From NCBI RefSeq assembly GCF_016892605.1, contig NZ_JAFEMV010000004.1:1-64000 (forward strand): a DNA stretch of 64,000 bases. The letters are read 5' to 3'. This document shows positions 1-11,052 of this stretch, in pieces (position 1 is the first letter of the stretch; every line of letters starts with the position of its first letter). Made by a program: the position numbers and the translations under genes. The notes under the pieces were generated by a model. It was given only the letters and a program-made list of their open reading frames with translations, was not told where the DNA came from and searched no databases. The stretch comes from Desemzia sp. RIT 804 (GTDB lineage: Bacteria > Bacillota > Bacilli > Lactobacillales > Carnobacteriaceae).

Positions 1-31
1 TTATTCCATCGCTTCGAGCGACAACTTCTAA

Positions 32-60
32 ATAATATCAAACTCTAAAATGTTTGTCAA
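32..60 (-). promoter_or_regulatory. Strong sigma-A promoter (rRNA-type, proximal of a tandem pair)
   Basis: On the minus strand a perfect -35 TTGACA (55-60), a 17-nt spacer and -10 TATTAT (32-37) read leftward out of the window. The start region carries GTCGCTCGAAGCGAT. Together with the second promoter about 95 bp upstream, this is the tandem P1/P2 arrangement typical of Firmicutes rrn operons. The transcribed gene lies outside the window, so the rRNA assignment is inference. Confidence 0.7.
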
Positions 61-127
61 CACTTTTTTTACATTTAATTTACTAGAACTTGTTGTTTTT
101 TTTACATATGTCTCAGCGACATGTATT

Positions 128-156
128 AATATACCACCATATCAAGGGGCCGTCAA
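128..156 (-). promoter_or_regulatory. Second tandem promoter (rRNA-type, distal)
   Basis: Minus-strand -35 TTGACG (151-156), 17-nt spacer and -10 TATATT (128-133). The start region repeats the GTCGCT sequence seen after the proximal promoter, which suggests a duplicated promoter unit. It reads leftward out of the window. Confidence 0.6.
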
Positions 157-429
157 ACAATTTCTTTTCTTTTTTGAACTTTTTTTATTTTACTGAACAT
201 TAGTTTTTATTTTTTTTATTTTCTATCATTTTCCACTTAATAAACCGAATATTACAAAGTACAAATCTATTGATTATTCCTGTTTTTAAAGTAAAGCCAT
301 TTCTAATATGGTTCTACCATTTCCAAGAGTATCTATCCATTATGATGAATTTTTACTCATTACTTATATTTACATTACTTAAATCGTATTTCTACTATAG
401 TAATGAATCAAAAGTATTTTACACAATAT
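157..429. other. AT-rich intergenic region, no gene seen
   Basis: Very AT-rich spacer between the tandem promoters and the terminator of the AI-2E transporter gene. Long T and A runs could act as UP elements for the promoters. No open reading frame with a ribosome site, RNA gene or repeat was seen. Confidence 0.5.
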
Positions 430-459
430 AAAAAGAAGCAGACCTCAGTCGCGCTCCTT
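430..459 (-). terminator. Rho-independent terminator after AI-2E transporter gene
   Basis: The minus strand forms an imperfect GC-rich hairpin (GAGCGCGAC / GTCTGCTTC) followed by TTTTTATATT, about 35 nt past the stop codon at 492. Confidence 0.6.
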
Positions 460-491
460 TTTACTAAATCTATTTGTGGTTGCTGTATCTT

Positions 492-1676
492 TTATTTTTT
501 CTCTTCTACTTGATAAGTGTCAGGTGTAAACTCGATATTTTCATATTCGCCTGCTTCACTAGCATAGAAACGATTGTAACGTTGTTTGAATTTGCGGAAT
601 ACGAATGTGACTAGTACTTTACTGATCGCATAAATTGGAACTCCCAGTATCAATCCAACTAACCCTAAGAGCTCACCCAGTACAAGCAAGACGATGATGA
701 TCGTTAATGGATGAATCTTCAAATTTTTCCCCATAACATTCGGCTCGACAAAATTCCCGTCTAGGAATTGAACAACCAACCAAACGATAATCAATTTAGC
801 TAACATAAACCATGAAGTAGTTAAGGCAATGATAATCGCAGGTATCATTGCGAGAGTAGCACCGATATACGGAATTATACTAGTAACACTGGCTACAATA
901 GCTAGAATCCCCGCATAATTCAAGCCAATAACTGTAAACCCAATAAACATCATAATACCTAAGAATAACGAAATCGTTAATTGACCTTTGACATAAGAAC
1001 CAACTTGATTTGCAATAATTTCAGCTAAAGAGCGGGTATCCTTTCGAAATTTTGGCGGAATAATCTTCATTACATAGTTAATAAACTTTTTGTCATCTTT
1101 CAGTAAGAAGAACAGAATGATAGGAAAAGTTACCATGATTACGATAAAGCTGGATACTGTAGAAACTACGCTTGATATCCCTGTGATAGCTGTGGTCAGG
1201 TAGTCCACAATATTGCTTGGCAATTCCCCGATCCAGCCATTGAACCATTCAATCACGTTATTAGTCGTCTCTTCAAAAACTGAATTCTCAGTCCATCCCA
1301 TAATAGTAGCACCGATGCTATCAACATATTCTGGAAAAGCTTCTACGAATTGCGTTACTTGTTCGCTAATATAAGGAACAACCAAAAATATCAGACCAAC
1401 TAAGGCGCCTGTCAACACAAGGAATAAGAGAATTACTCCCCAAACCCGTTTCAAACGATGTTTTTCTAACCAGTCGATCAGAGGATTAAAAAGAAAGTAG
1501 GCCAATACAGCTAAAATCAACGGCGCTATAACCGATGAAAAGAAAACAAGTAGCGGTTCAAAAATAAAAGCGATTTGATCATAAATAAAAATCAATACCC
1601 CAATCATGATGAACATACCGAGTGTATAAATTAAATTCTTACCACCAAGGAACGAGATATATTTTGAATCTTTCAT
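492..1676 (-). CDS. AI-2E family (PerM/YubA-type) transporter
   Basis: Polytopic membrane protein of about 394 aa with the AI-2E transporter family layout: two N-terminal membrane segments, a soluble region around residues 110-170, then a cluster of helices with the conserved GxLIGxPxY-type motif (here GLILGVPIYAIS) near residues 340-355. Members are putative exporters or Na+/H+ antiporters; the AI-2 role is known for few of them. The reading frame opens at a GTG at 1688, but that codon overlaps the AGGAG ribosome site, so the ATG at 1676 (MKDSKYIS) is the better start. It ends in a charged tail. A 47-codon ORF lies immediately upstream and may be co-transcribed. Confidence 0.85.
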   Translation of the reverse strand: MKDSKYISFLGGKNLIYTLGMFIMIGVLIFIYDQIAFIFEPLLVFFSSVIAPLILAVLAYFLFNPLIDWLEKHRLKRVWGVILLFLVLTGALVGLIFLVVPYISEQVTQFVEAFPEYVDSIGATIMGWTENSVFEETTNNVIEWFNGWIGELPSNIVDYLTTAITGISSVVSTVSSFIVIMVTFPIILFFLLKDDKKFINYVMKIIPPKFRKDTRSLAEIIANQVGSYVKGQLTISLFLGIMMFIGFTVIGLNYAGILAIVASVTSIIPYIGATLAMIPAIIIALTTSWFMLAKLIIVWLVVQFLDGNFVEPNVMGKNLKIHPLTIIIVLLVLGELLGLVGLILGVPIYAISKVLVTFVFRKFKQRYNRFYASEAGEYENIEFTPDTYQVEEKK

Positions 1677-1697
1677 AAGTAGAAACACTCCTAGTAT

Positions 1698-1841
1698 TTA
1701 TTTCTGTATTTCCATAACAAGAGGAGCCTTTAAAGACCGAAAACAATCTTTTTTTAATTTTTCCATTATATCTACCCCAATTATAGAAGCAAAAGTTGTT
1801 ATATAAGTACGCGTATACCAAAAATATTTATTTTCGTCCAT
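1698..1841 (-). CDS. Small ORF (47 aa) upstream of AI-2E transporter
   Basis: Short ORF starting MDENKYFWYTRTY and ending in KAPLVMEIQK. It is preceded by a very strong ribosome site (AAAGGAGGGG at 1847-1856) at good spacing and by an extended -10 TATAAT near 1865. It ends about 20 bp before the AI-2E transporter start. It has a short hydrophobic patch (TTFASIIGV) and a basic C-terminal half. I do not recognise a family. It could be a real small protein or a leader peptide coupling translation to the transporter. The ribosome site and promoter are seen; the function is unknown. Confidence 0.5.
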   Translation of the reverse strand: MDENKYFWYTRTYITTFASIIGVDIMEKLKKDCFRSLKAPLVMEIQK

Positions 1842-1920
1842 GAACTCCCCTCCTTTAGATACATTATACTAGTTTTTTCTAATTTCTGTGAGCGATTCAC
1901 TTTGAAATATTGAAGGAAAC

Positions 1921-1943
1921 AAAAAGACTGGGGAAAACCCCAG
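1921..1943 (-). terminator. Terminator after lysS
   Basis: The minus strand reads CTGGGG-TTTT-CCCCAG followed by TCTTTTTG: a compact GC hairpin with a U tract, about 70 nt past the lysS stop. Confidence 0.85.
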
Positions 1944-2014
1944 CCTTCTCTTTACATCTTTATTCTGTTCTTCAACAAGTTGTGCAGATCAGTTTTCGTA
2001 TGATCTTATTCCTC

Positions 2015-3541
<1,527 letters not shown>

Positions 3542-3756
3542 TCAGCTCTCCCTTTATAATGCCAAGAGTGCGCAAAAAAAGCAAGGCAATTAGCGGCCAA
3601 AGCCTCTAATCCCCTAACTTTTTTCATTTAGTTCGCTTGACGATTTTCATACGATATATAATAACACATTTTTATGCGGTTTGAAAAGAACCGATCTATT
3701 CTATAGACTGATTTTCATCAAACTTCATATCTACTCAAAATGAAATACAAAAAAAA

Positions 3757-3784
3757 GCAAGCACCTCTCAATCAAGGTACTCGC
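3757..3784 (-). terminator. Terminator after cysK
   Basis: The minus strand forms a 10-bp stem (GCGAGTACCT / AGGTGCTTGC, two G-T pairs) with an 8-nt loop, followed by TTTTTT. It sits 16 bp past the cysK stop. Confidence 0.85.
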
Positions 3785-3799
3785 CACTACTTAATTCCC

Positions 3800-4735
3800 T
3801 TATTGTTCTACATCAAATACGCCCGTTGACAAGTAACGTTCTCCATTATCAGGAGCCACAGTTACTACGCGTTGACTACTCTTCATTGTTTTCGCTACAT
3901 CAATAGCGGCTTTAATGGCTGCTCCAGAAGATGGACCAACTAACAAACCTTCTTCTTTGGCTAAACGTCTTGCCATTTCAGCTGCGTCTTCACTTGATAC
4001 TTGAAGTACTTTATCGTATAGAATAGTGTCTAATACGGTTGGTACAAATCCAGTTCCGATACCTTGGATTTTGTGAGATCCAGGGTCTCCTCCGCTTAAG
4101 ACTGGAGATTCAGCTGGCTCTACAGCGTAGATCGTAATGTCAGGATCCACATTTTTCAATACTTTCCCAGCCCCAGTTAGCGTTCCGCCAGTTCCAACAC
4201 CGGAAACGAAAGCATCCGGAGCTTCTCCATCAAAAGCAGCCAAAATCTCTGGACCCGTTGTCGCAGCATGTACTGCAGGATTTGCTAAGTTTTCAAATTG
4301 CATCGGCATAAAGAAACCATCTTGCTCAGCTAATTCTTTAGCTTTTGCGATAGAAGCTTTAATACCATCAGCACCAGGAGTGAGCAATAACTCAGCTCCA
4401 TAAGCTTGCGCCAATTTGCGACGTTCTAAACTCATTGTATCCGGCATAACGATCAATACTTTGTACCCTTTAGCCGCACCGATCATCGCTAAACCCACGC
4501 CAGTATTTCCACTTGTCGGTTCAATGATCGTATCGCCTTTTTTCAACTTACCTTCTTGCTCAGCAACTTCAATCATGTTTAATGCAATACGGTCCTTAAC
4601 ACTACCACCAGGATTAAAAGATTCCAATTTTACGTATACTTCCGCAGCATCTGGCGGAACGACTTTCGTCAATCTTAATAACGGTGTTTCTCCAATCAAA
4701 TCTGAAACTGAATGAACAACTTTTCCCATATACAT
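3800..4735 (-). CDS. cysK: Cysteine synthase (O-acetylserine sulfhydrylase)
   Basis: PLP enzyme making cysteine from O-acetylserine and sulfide. It has 311 aa, the usual size. The PLP lysine lies in [12 protein letters not shown] (residues about 42-53), the substrate loop is [11 protein letters not shown] (about 68-78), and the phosphate-binding glycine loop is [13 protein letters not shown] (about 180). Two starts are possible: ATG 4735 is 4 nt from AGGAGG, and ATG 4729 is 10 nt from it. Monocistronic, with its own terminator. It could also act as a cystathionine-beta-synthase-like enzyme, but the short form and motifs favour CysK. Confidence 0.95.
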   Translation of the reverse strand: MYMGKVVHSVSDLIGETPLLRLTKVVPPDAAEVYVKLESFNPGGSVKDRIALNMIEVAEQEGKLKKGDTIIEPTSGNTGVGLAMIGAAKGYKVLIVMPDTMSLERRKLAQAYGAELLLTPGADGIKASIAKAKELAEQDGFFMPMQFENLANPAVHAATTGPEILAAFDGEAPDAFVSGVGTGGTLTGAGKVLKNVDPDITIYAVEPAESPVLSGGDPGSHKIQGIGTGFVPTVLDTILYDKVLQVSSEDAAEMARRLAKEEGLLVGPSSGAAIKAAIDVAKTMKSSQRVVTVAPDNGERYLSTGVFDVEQ

Positions 4736-5028
4736 AAAGCCTCCTATTTTTTCAACTCTTCTTACTTTTAGTGGGTTCTTCCACCCAAGTTTACCGTTCT
4801 TTTTTTATAAATGCAACCATTTACATCTATTGAAAAATCAGGTTTTTTTCTTTTATGTGACGAATTTGGGTGGATTTTTTTCAAAAGGGAACGCAAATTA
4901 TTGTTGCATCACCTTTTTCTTCATTTTCTTCCCAAAAAGGAACGCAAATCATTTTTATGTTCCCTTTTTCAAAATCGAGCGTCCATTATGACACGCAACT
5001 CCCTCTACAGACGTTCTGCTCTCCTATA
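4736..5028. other. cysK upstream region with a short direct repeat
   Basis: Non-coding spacer. A 17-bp sequence, caaaaNggaacgcaaat, occurs twice (4882-4898 and 4933-4949), 51 bp apart. The second copy also forms an inverted repeat with a downstream GTTCCCTTTTT. The short plus-strand ORFs here lack ribosome sites and are not credible. The repeat could be an operator upstream of cysK, but no regulator is suggested by context. Confidence 0.4.
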
Positions 5029-5040
5029 AAAACCAAAAAA

Positions 5041-5082
5041 CTGCTGAAAAAGTTCCCAATTGTTAAGGAAATTTTTCAGCAG
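5041..5082 (-). terminator. Terminator after hslO
   Basis: Long hairpin: CTGCTGAAAAA pairs with TTTTTCAGCAG, and the minus strand continues into TTTTTTGG. It lies 57 bp past the hslO stop. Confidence 0.85.
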
Positions 5083-5138
5083 TCAATGTCAAGCAGCCTC
5101 AGCTCTTAACAAGGTTTCTATTTGCATGATTAATGGTG

Positions 5139-6014
5139 TTACGCGTTTGTTTTTAATTCTTCCAATTCTTCTACTGAGAAGTTGTAATGGTTGCCACAGA
5201 AGTGACAAACTGCTTCAGCACCTTGGTCTTCAGTGATCATGTCATCAATCTCTTTTTTACCTAATGACACAATAGCACCAGCAAAGCGTTCTTTTGAACA
5301 GTCACATTCAAAAGCAATCGGCATTTTCTCTAAGATTTTTGGCTCTCCTCCGCTTACTAAACGGTTTAAGATTTCTTCAGGAGTTTCACCATCTTCCATT
5401 AAACGAGAAACCATCGGGATTTCTGCAATAGCTTTTTCGATAGCTGTAATGGTTTCATCAGTAGCACCTGGCATAACTTGGATCATAAATCCGCCTGCTG
5501 CTTTGATAGATTCATCCTTATCCACTAATACACTTAGTCCAAATGCAGACGGAGTTTGTTCACTTGTTGCCATGTAATACGTAAAGTCTTCTGCTAATTC
5601 TCCGCTTATCAAAGGAACTTGCCCAGCAAATGGTTCTTTTAATCCTAAGTCTTTTGTTACAGTTAATGTGCCTTCAGTACCTACAGCTCCACGAACATCG
5701 ATCTTACCATTTTCATTCAACGGCAGACTTACTTTAGGGTTTGCAATGTACCCCTTAACAGTTCCTCTTCCATTACTGTCAGCAATAATGTGACCAGTTG
5801 GGCCGTTTCCTTCAACTTTTACCGTTACTTTTTCATCACCTTTTACCATTACACCTAATAACAGCGCACCAACCATTGTACGTCCTAATGCTGCAGAAGA
5901 CGCACTCCATGTATCATGTCTGCGTTGTGCTTCGGCAACAGTTTCTGTAGCATCAATAGTAAAAACACGGATCTGTCCATCGTAACAAATACTTTTCAAT
6001 AAATAATCTGACAT
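5139..6014 (-). CDS. hslO: Hsp33 redox-regulated holdase chaperone
   Basis: Cytosolic chaperone switched on by oxidation. It has 291 aa, typical of Hsp33. The C-terminal zinc site is intact: CDC at about residues 237-239 and CHFC at about 269-272, the CxC...CxxC redox switch. The N-terminal HSP33 fold includes [19 protein letters not shown]. It is preceded by a GGGAAA-type ribosome site and lies downstream of ftsH, a conserved order in Firmicutes, but a hairpin at 6061-6090 separates the two. Confidence 0.96.
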   Translation of the reverse strand: MSDYLLKSICYDGQIRVFTIDATETVAEAQRRHDTWSASSAALGRTMVGALLLGVMVKGDEKVTVKVEGNGPTGHIIADSNGRGTVKGYIANPKVSLPLNENGKIDVRGAVGTEGTLTVTKDLGLKEPFAGQVPLISGELAEDFTYYMATSEQTPSAFGLSVLVDKDESIKAAGGFMIQVMPGATDETITAIEKAIAEIPMVSRLMEDGETPEEILNRLVSGGEPKILEKMPIAFECDCSKERFAGAIVSLGKKEIDDMITEDQGAEAVCHFCGNHYNFSVEELEELKTNA

Positions 6015-6060
6015 TCATTTCCCTACTTTCTGATTCTCATACTAATTCATATCGTATGAA

Positions 6061-6090
6061 AGAGGGTTGCGGATTTTACCGCAACCCTCT
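6061..6090 (-). terminator. Hairpin between ftsH and hslO
   Basis: Perfect 12-bp stem (AGAGGGTTGCGG with its complement) and a 6-nt loop, followed on the minus strand by only a short T run (TTTCATACG). It probably acts as an attenuating terminator or mRNA end between ftsH and hslO. Confidence 0.65.
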
Positions 6091-6130
6091 TCATTTGGTA
6101 ACTCAGTATACAGTCTCGCTAAAAATTTGT

Positions 6131-8335
6131 CTACTCTTTAGGTGTATCTTTTTCGTCCTCTTCATCAGTTGAATCTTTACCTTGTTTTGTCAACGCAGTA
6201 TCGTCACCTTGTGAAGATTCGTCTTCTTCATCAACACCTAATTCTTTTTTAACTTCTTCGACTACTTTATCTGGATCTTCTGCTACTTCTTTAGCTACTT
6301 CTTGAGCTTGTTCTCTAGCTTGTTGCTCACGTTCGCGTTCTTTTTGTTCGCGAGCTCGTTTGATTTCTTCAAAAGATAGTCCTTCCCCTTCGCGTTTTTC
6401 ACGTGGGAATTCATCGCTTTCTGTAACAGGAGGCATTTCCCCTGTTTCAAATAAGCTCTTGATTGTGCGTTCATCTAACGTTTCAAGTTCAAGTAATTTC
6501 TCAGCAATCAATTTGTGCTCTGATTTATGCTCTTCTAAAATTCTGCGCGCTTCATCGTGCGCTTTATTCATAATCGACAATACTTCTTGGTCGATTTGGT
6601 AAGCAATTTGCTCAGAGTAGCCTTTAGTATTTCCGTAGTCACGGCCAAGGAATACTTGACTGTTTCCTTCGTATTGTACTGGACCAAGTTTATCACTCAT
6701 TCCGTACTCTGTTACCATACTACGAGCCAATTGAGTTGCTTGTTGGAAGTCATTGCTGGCTCCTGAAGATTTAGAATCAAAGACCATTTCTTCAGCCACA
6801 CGTCCACCAAGTAATCCAACAATTTGTTCAAACATTTCTTTTTTCGTCATCAAGAAACGATCTTCTTTAGGAAGCATGATCGCATATCCGCCTGCACGTC
6901 CACGAGGTACAATAGTAACTTTGTGAACTACACGAGCATCATTTAAGACCATACCTACGATCGTATGTCCAGATTCATGGTAAGCCACCATAGCTCGCTC
7001 AGTTTTACTGATCACACGGTCTTTCTTAGCAGGACCCGCAATTACACGGTCTTGAGCTTCATCGATATCTGAAGCATCAATAGATTTCTTGTTTCTTCTT
7101 GCTGCTACTAAAGCTGATTCATTCAATAAGTTTTCTAGATCTGCACCGGCAAAGCCTGGCGTTTGTCTAGCCACTACTCCTAAGTCTACATCAGTAGCAA
7201 GCGGTTTGTTTTTCGCATGTACTTTCAAGATAGCTTCACGTTCTTTAACATCTGGACGCCCAACCATGATTTGACGGTCAAAACGACCTGGACGAAGTAA
7301 AGCTGGATCTAATACGTCAGCACGGTTTGTTGCTGCAATTACGATGATACCTTCGTTTCCAGAGAAACCATCCATTTCAACAAGCAATTGGTTTAACGTT
7401 TGTTCACGTTCATCGTGTCCGCCACCCATACCGGCTCCACGTTGACGACCTACTGCATCGATCTCATCAATAAAGATGATCGAAGGTGCATTTTTCTTAG
7501 CATTTTCAAACAAGTCACGTACACGACTTGCTCCGACCCCAACGAACATTTCCACAAATTCAGAACCTGAAATGGAGTAGAACGGCACTCCTGCTTCACC
7601 GGCAACGGCTTTAGCAAGCAATGTTTTACCTGTACCAGGAGGTCCTTCTAATAAAACTCCTGCAGGAATACGAGCACCTAAGTTGGCAAACCGTCTTGGA
7701 TCTTTTAAGAACTCTACAACTTCTACAAGTTCTTCTTTTTCTTCTTCCGCTCCAGCAACATCTGAAAAACGGACTTTACTTGCTTTTGTATCGGCTTCTT
7801 TAGCTTTTGATTTACCAAAGTTCATAACTCCACGACCACCTTGGCCGCCACCGCCTTGACCACTTTGTCCCATCATCATATAAATAAAGAAGATGAAGAT
7901 AACTAAAGGTAAGACAGATATTAACAATGTTACCCAGATACCTGATGACTCTTCTTGCAACGGAGTCACTTCAGTATTATTTTCTTTTGATATTTCCCAT
8001 ATTTCGGAAACTATCGGGTCATTTTGTAAAATAGATGTAGTAAAGTTTGTTACCTCTGAATCAGTGGTTCCAATAATCGGAATGTTACTACTTTCTTCCG
8101 ATTCTTGCGCAGGTTGTTCCTCGCGGTATTTACCAGAAATCGAATAGACACCAGCAGTTGGTTGCATTGTAAATGATTCGATCTCATTATTTTCCAATTG
8201 AGTTACAAAATCACTAGCTGAAATACCTTGGCTTTGTTCATCAGAGTTTCCTCCGGTCGCCCAAGATACGATCCCAATGATCCCAATAAACACAATGGCA
8301 TAAAAAATCCCATTTTTTAAGAATCCCTTTTTCAC
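6131..8335 (-). CDS. ftsH: ATP-dependent zinc metalloprotease FtsH
   Basis: Membrane-anchored AAA+ protease for quality control. Two membrane segments (about residues 8-26 and 133-154) flank an extracytoplasmic domain. The AAA module has Walker A GPPGTGKT (about 231-238) and Walker B IIFIDEID. The zinc protease motif is HESGH (about 453-457). The tail is unusually long, acidic and Glu/Lys-rich. The GTG at 8335 (VKKGFLKN) is chosen because GGGAGG lies 8 nt upstream; the ATG at 8359 lies upstream of that ribosome site. A separate promoter with a CtsR-type operator precedes it, suggesting heat-shock control independent of tilS-hpt. Confidence 0.98.
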   Translation of the reverse strand: MKKGFLKNGIFYAIVFIGIIGIVSWATGGNSDEQSQGISASDFVTQLENNEIESFTMQPTAGVYSISGKYREEQPAQESEESSNIPIIGTTDSEVTNFTTSILQNDPIVSEIWEISKENNTEVTPLQEESSGIWVTLLISVLPLVIFIFFIYMMMGQSGQGGGGQGGRGVMNFGKSKAKEADTKASKVRFSDVAGAEEEKEELVEVVEFLKDPRRFANLGARIPAGVLLEGPPGTGKTLLAKAVAGEAGVPFYSISGSEFVEMFVGVGASRVRDLFENAKKNAPSIIFIDEIDAVGRQRGAGMGGGHDEREQTLNQLLVEMDGFSGNEGIIVIAATNRADVLDPALLRPGRFDRQIMVGRPDVKEREAILKVHAKNKPLATDVDLGVVARQTPGFAGADLENLLNESALVAARRNKKSIDASDIDEAQDRVIAGPAKKDRVISKTERAMVAYHESGHTIVGMVLNDARVVHKVTIVPRGRAGGYAIMLPKEDRFLMTKKEMFEQIVGLLGGRVAEEMVFDSKSSGASNDFQQATQLARSMVTEYGMSDKLGPVQYEGNSQVFLGRDYGNTKGYSEQIAYQIDQEVLSIMNKAHDEARRILEEHKSEHKLIAEKLLELETLDERTIKSLFETGEMPPVTESDEFPREKREGEGLSFEEIKRAREQKEREREQQAREQAQEVAKEVAEDPDKVVEEVKKELGVDEEDESSQGDDTALTKQGKDSTDEEDEKDTPKE

Positions 8336-8407
8336 ACAGTCGACCTCCCTTACTTTCATTCAAACTTTTCATTTGTTTTACGTTTTTATTACGACTGAAT
8401 CCACTTT

Positions 8408-8437
8408 ATCATATCATATTTGACCATAATTGACCAA
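8408..8437 (-). promoter_or_regulatory. ftsH promoter with CtsR-type operator
   Basis: On the minus strand, TTGGTC (8432-8437), an 18-nt spacer and TATGAT (8408-8413) form a promoter in the gap between hpt and ftsH. Overlapping its -35 is GGTCAATTATGGTCAAA (8419-8435), which matches the CtsR heptad repeat (GGTCAAA NAN GGTCAAA) with one mismatch. CtsR represses class III heat-shock genes in Firmicutes, and ftsH is a known CtsR target in some lactobacilli. Binding here is inference. Confidence 0.75.
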
Positions 8438-8443
8438 ACATTT

Positions 8444-8980
8444 TTACTCGTAAATTTTTGGCTTTAACACACCGATGTAAGGAAGATTACGATAATGTTC
8501 CATAAAGTCTAAACCGTATCCTACTACAAATTCATTCGGAACTAAGAAACCTACATAATCAGCTTCTAGTTGTATGACACGACCTTCTGGTTTATCGAGC
8601 AGAGTAACGATTTTGATGGATTTTGCTTTGCGGTATTTGAACATATCGATGATGTAAGATAACGTACGTCCGCTATCGATGATATCTTCTACAATTAAAA
8701 TATTACGGCCTTCTACATTCGTATCCAAATCTTTTAAGATTTTTACTTCTCCAGAAGAAACCATTGCATTTCCATAACTTGATACATCCATGAAGTCCAT
8801 TTCTAATTTAACATCCATTGCTTTTGTCAAATCAGATAAAAACGGAACAGCCCCTTTTAAAATTCCTACTACAAGAGGATCTTTGTCTTGATATTCTTCG
8901 CTTAATTCTTTTCCTAGCTCTTGCGTTCTCTTTTGTAGTTCTTCCGGAGTTACTAGAATTTTTTCGATATCGTTTTGCAT
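8444..8980 (-). CDS. hpt: Hypoxanthine phosphoribosyltransferase
   Basis: Purine salvage enzyme converting hypoxanthine or guanine plus PRPP to IMP or GMP. The 178-aa length is typical. The PRPP-binding motif is [14 protein letters not shown] (about residues 93-106). It starts 17 bp after tilS ends, so the two are probably co-transcribed, the usual tilS-hpt-ftsH order. Confidence 0.97.
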   Translation of the reverse strand: MQNDIEKILVTPEELQKRTQELGKELSEEYQDKDPLVVGILKGAVPFLSDLTKAMDVKLEMDFMDVSSYGNAMVSSGEVKILKDLDTNVEGRNILIVEDIIDSGRTLSYIIDMFKYRKAKSIKIVTLLDKPEGRVIQLEADYVGFLVPNEFVVGYGLDFMEHYRNLPYIGVLKPKIYE

Positions 8981-8997
8981 AACATTAAGTTCTCCTT

Positions 8998-10395
8998 TTA
9001 GCTTTCATCACCGTTTTGGTCATGAATTAGTATGTACTGTATTGTATCAGTTTCCCGCTCAATAGACAATCTAGAATCTTTGTAACCTAGGAAACAGATC
9101 ACGTCTCCCGTAGCATCACAAACCACTCTTAGTTCATCTCGTTGCTCCAGCGGAACTTTTTGATCAATCAGTATATCTTTGATTTTTTTCGTTCCCCCAC
9201 TGCCTTTCAATGACATACGGTCTCCAGGCTCGCGTTGACGAATCAATAACGGCAATCGAACACTCGTGGCGTCCAGCCAGATGATTTTTCGTCCGTTGCT
9301 TTCTAGAAATGTATCTGCTGTGAACAACCCGATCTTTCCACCCTGTGGCAAATTGACCCATTCACCTAAATGTAATTTCCTAGCTATTTCAACTGGAAAG
9401 TGGTTCTTTTCAGCTGGGCAGACTATCAGCGTATCATATCTTCGCTTTGCCAGCCAATTTCCCGGCAAGTCGATCTGCCTATTGGGGTGTTCGCTGCTCA
9501 ATAAGTCATGAATATCTTGAATGTGTTGCCGCTGAAACGGTTGATCTTCATTCTGATAAACCTTCATCAGCAACACTTGCAACACCAATCGTTGCATCCT
9601 TTTATCCAAATCAAGATAAGCTTTACGATCCAATTCCTGTTTTCCATTGGCTGCTTTTTTACTGATGTGTTCCAACTGTCTTTCGACTTCTGCTTGCGCC
9701 ACAGCTAACACATCTTGTAGATCACTTGAAAAGTTGGCAAAATGGGGAACCAATTGAGGATTTTCTTCTTTCAGTAGCGGGATCACTTGATTGCGATAAC
9801 GATTGCGTGTGTACGCCAAACTTTGATTGGTCTCATCTTCAAAATAGTGAAGCTGACGCTCTTCGCTGTACTGGTACAGTTGTTCCTTTGTATAAGCCAA
9901 TAAAGGTCTCACCAGCATGCCCTCTAAAAAAGGTCGAGCCGCTTTGATACCAGCCATACTCTCTAATGAAGCTCCACGCACCATCCGCATCAAAATTGTT
10001 TCAATTTGATCGTCTCCGTGGTGTGCAGTCAATAAATGCGTTGCTTGCTGCTCAGTGAAAATATCTTTAAAAAAAGTATAACGGAATTTGCGGGCCGCTT
10101 CTTCAACATTCGCAGTCGGTTGCTGATTCTTTTCCCATTTGGTCATAAAAAACGGGATCTTAGCTTGACGGCAAAATTGTTCCAGAAACTTCGCTTCATG
10201 GATAGAAGCTTCTCGTAACTGATGATTGACATGGACCACACCGAACCATGGCTTCCATTCATTCGGCAATCGTTGCATCAGATCCAACAGTACCATCGAA
10301 TCAACACCACCAGACACGGCTACTAAAACACGGGAACTTTTCTTCCAATCCAGTTGTTTTTGACATTGTTTCAAAAAATCCACAAACAAATCCAT
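8998..10395 (-). CDS. tilS: tRNA(Ile)-lysidine synthase
   Basis: Converts C34 of the CAU-anticodon tRNA-Ile to lysidine using ATP and lysine, which is essential for reading AUA codons. The PP-loop signature [16 protein letters not shown] (about residues 25-40) is intact. The C-terminal domain (about 385-465, [16 protein letters not shown]) is the TilS substrate-binding region. The 465-aa length is normal. AAAGGAG lies 9 nt before the ATG, and a TATAAT -10 lies near 10431-10438, so tilS probably starts the tilS-hpt transcript. Confidence 0.96.
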   Translation of the reverse strand: MDLFVDFLKQCQKQLDWKKSSRVLVAVSGGVDSMVLLDLMQRLPNEWKPWFGVVHVNHQLREASIHEAKFLEQFCRQAKIPFFMTKWEKNQQPTANVEEAARKFRYTFFKDIFTEQQATHLLTAHHGDDQIETILMRMVRGASLESMAGIKAARPFLEGMLVRPLLAYTKEQLYQYSEERQLHYFEDETNQSLAYTRNRYRNQVIPLLKEENPQLVPHFANFSSDLQDVLAVAQAEVERQLEHISKKAANGKQELDRKAYLDLDKRMQRLVLQVLLMKVYQNEDQPFQRQHIQDIHDLLSSEHPNRQIDLPGNWLAKRRYDTLIVCPAEKNHFPVEIARKLHLGEWVNLPQGGKIGLFTADTFLESNGRKIIWLDATSVRLPLLIRQREPGDRMSLKGSGGTKKIKDILIDQKVPLEQRDELRVVCDATGDVICFLGYKDSRLSIERETDTIQYILIHDQNGDES

Positions 10396-10536
10396 GGAAA
10401 TGAGCTCCTTTAAACTGTAATCTTACACCTATTATACCCATAGAATACGAAGAATTTAAGAACAAATGACGGAATTTTAGAATAAATTAAGATATTCGGA
10501 ACCTTAAAGACAAGTAGTTGCTAAAAGGATACGGAT

Positions 10537-10628
10537 TTATGTTTCATCTTCTTCTTCGAAAAACTGTATCCCTATTCCCTCAGAATATAATTTTTCCACC
10601 GGTACACCCTTCATCTCAGCTATTTCGA
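10537..10628 (-). other. Out-of-frame C-terminal tail of the frameshifted gene
   Basis: The minus strand after the stop at 10616 continues in another frame as VEIAEMKGVPVEKLYSEGIG, then a short acidic end and a TAA at 10537-10539. The sequence is protein-like and begins exactly where the upstream frame breaks. Removing one C at about 10629 would join them (GTC GTT GTC GAA). Confidence 0.55.
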
Positions 10629-11026
10629 CGAACGACTTCTTCGATATATTCTTTATCTCCAGGAAAGCAGTCCCTCATATAATTGAAAAAGGCTTTATAG
10701 GGTGGAGTTTTCTCAAAATAAAAATCATCCTCATAACGAAGTAATTCCTGTTTTTCAGGAATGTAGTACGGTTTATCGGCTTTTTCTGCCAGTAAATTAG
10801 GGATATCTGTTTCATACATCAACAAAGAATCATCTACAAAATACTCCTCCATAGAGATGACAAAGCGCTCTGTAAGATCTTCTGCAGAAGCCTCCGTCTG
10901 TTGGTCCAATTCTTCAATAGTCAGTTGTTTCTGATTTTGCGAATTGTAAACCTCCAATACTACTTTTTTGGGGGCGATTCCGTACAAATTAGTCAAGGCT
11001 ATAATATATTTTGTGAGTAGTTCCAT
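10616..11026 (-). CDS. Hypothetical protein (136 aa), C-terminus frameshifted
   Basis: Acidic, mostly helical protein (MELLTKYIIALTNLYGIAPK...) that resembles uncharacterised cytosolic proteins of lactobacilli; I assign no function. No signal peptide, membrane segment or known catalytic motif is visible. The reading frame ends in EEVVRRNS and stop, but the next frame carries a plausible 29-residue continuation, so the intact ancestor was about 165 aa. Either a real single-base indel or an assembly error is possible. It is preceded by a GGAAG ribosome site and follows the acetyltransferase gene with a 26-bp gap, probably in one transcript. Confidence 0.6.
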   Translation of the reverse strand: MELLTKYIIALTNLYGIAPKKVVLEVYNSQNQKQLTIEELDQQTEASAEDLTERFVISMEEYFVDDSLLMYETDIPNLLAEKADKPYYIPEKQELLRYEDDFYFEKTPPYKAFFNYMRDCFPGDKEYIEEVVRRNS

Positions 11027-11052
11027 TTATTTCTTCCTTTCTTAAATAAGGA

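Noticed and set aside
4811-5109. Plus-strand ORFs in the cysK upstream region
   Set aside because: No ribosome sites, Phe/Ser-rich translation of AT-rich spacer and overlap with the hslO terminator.
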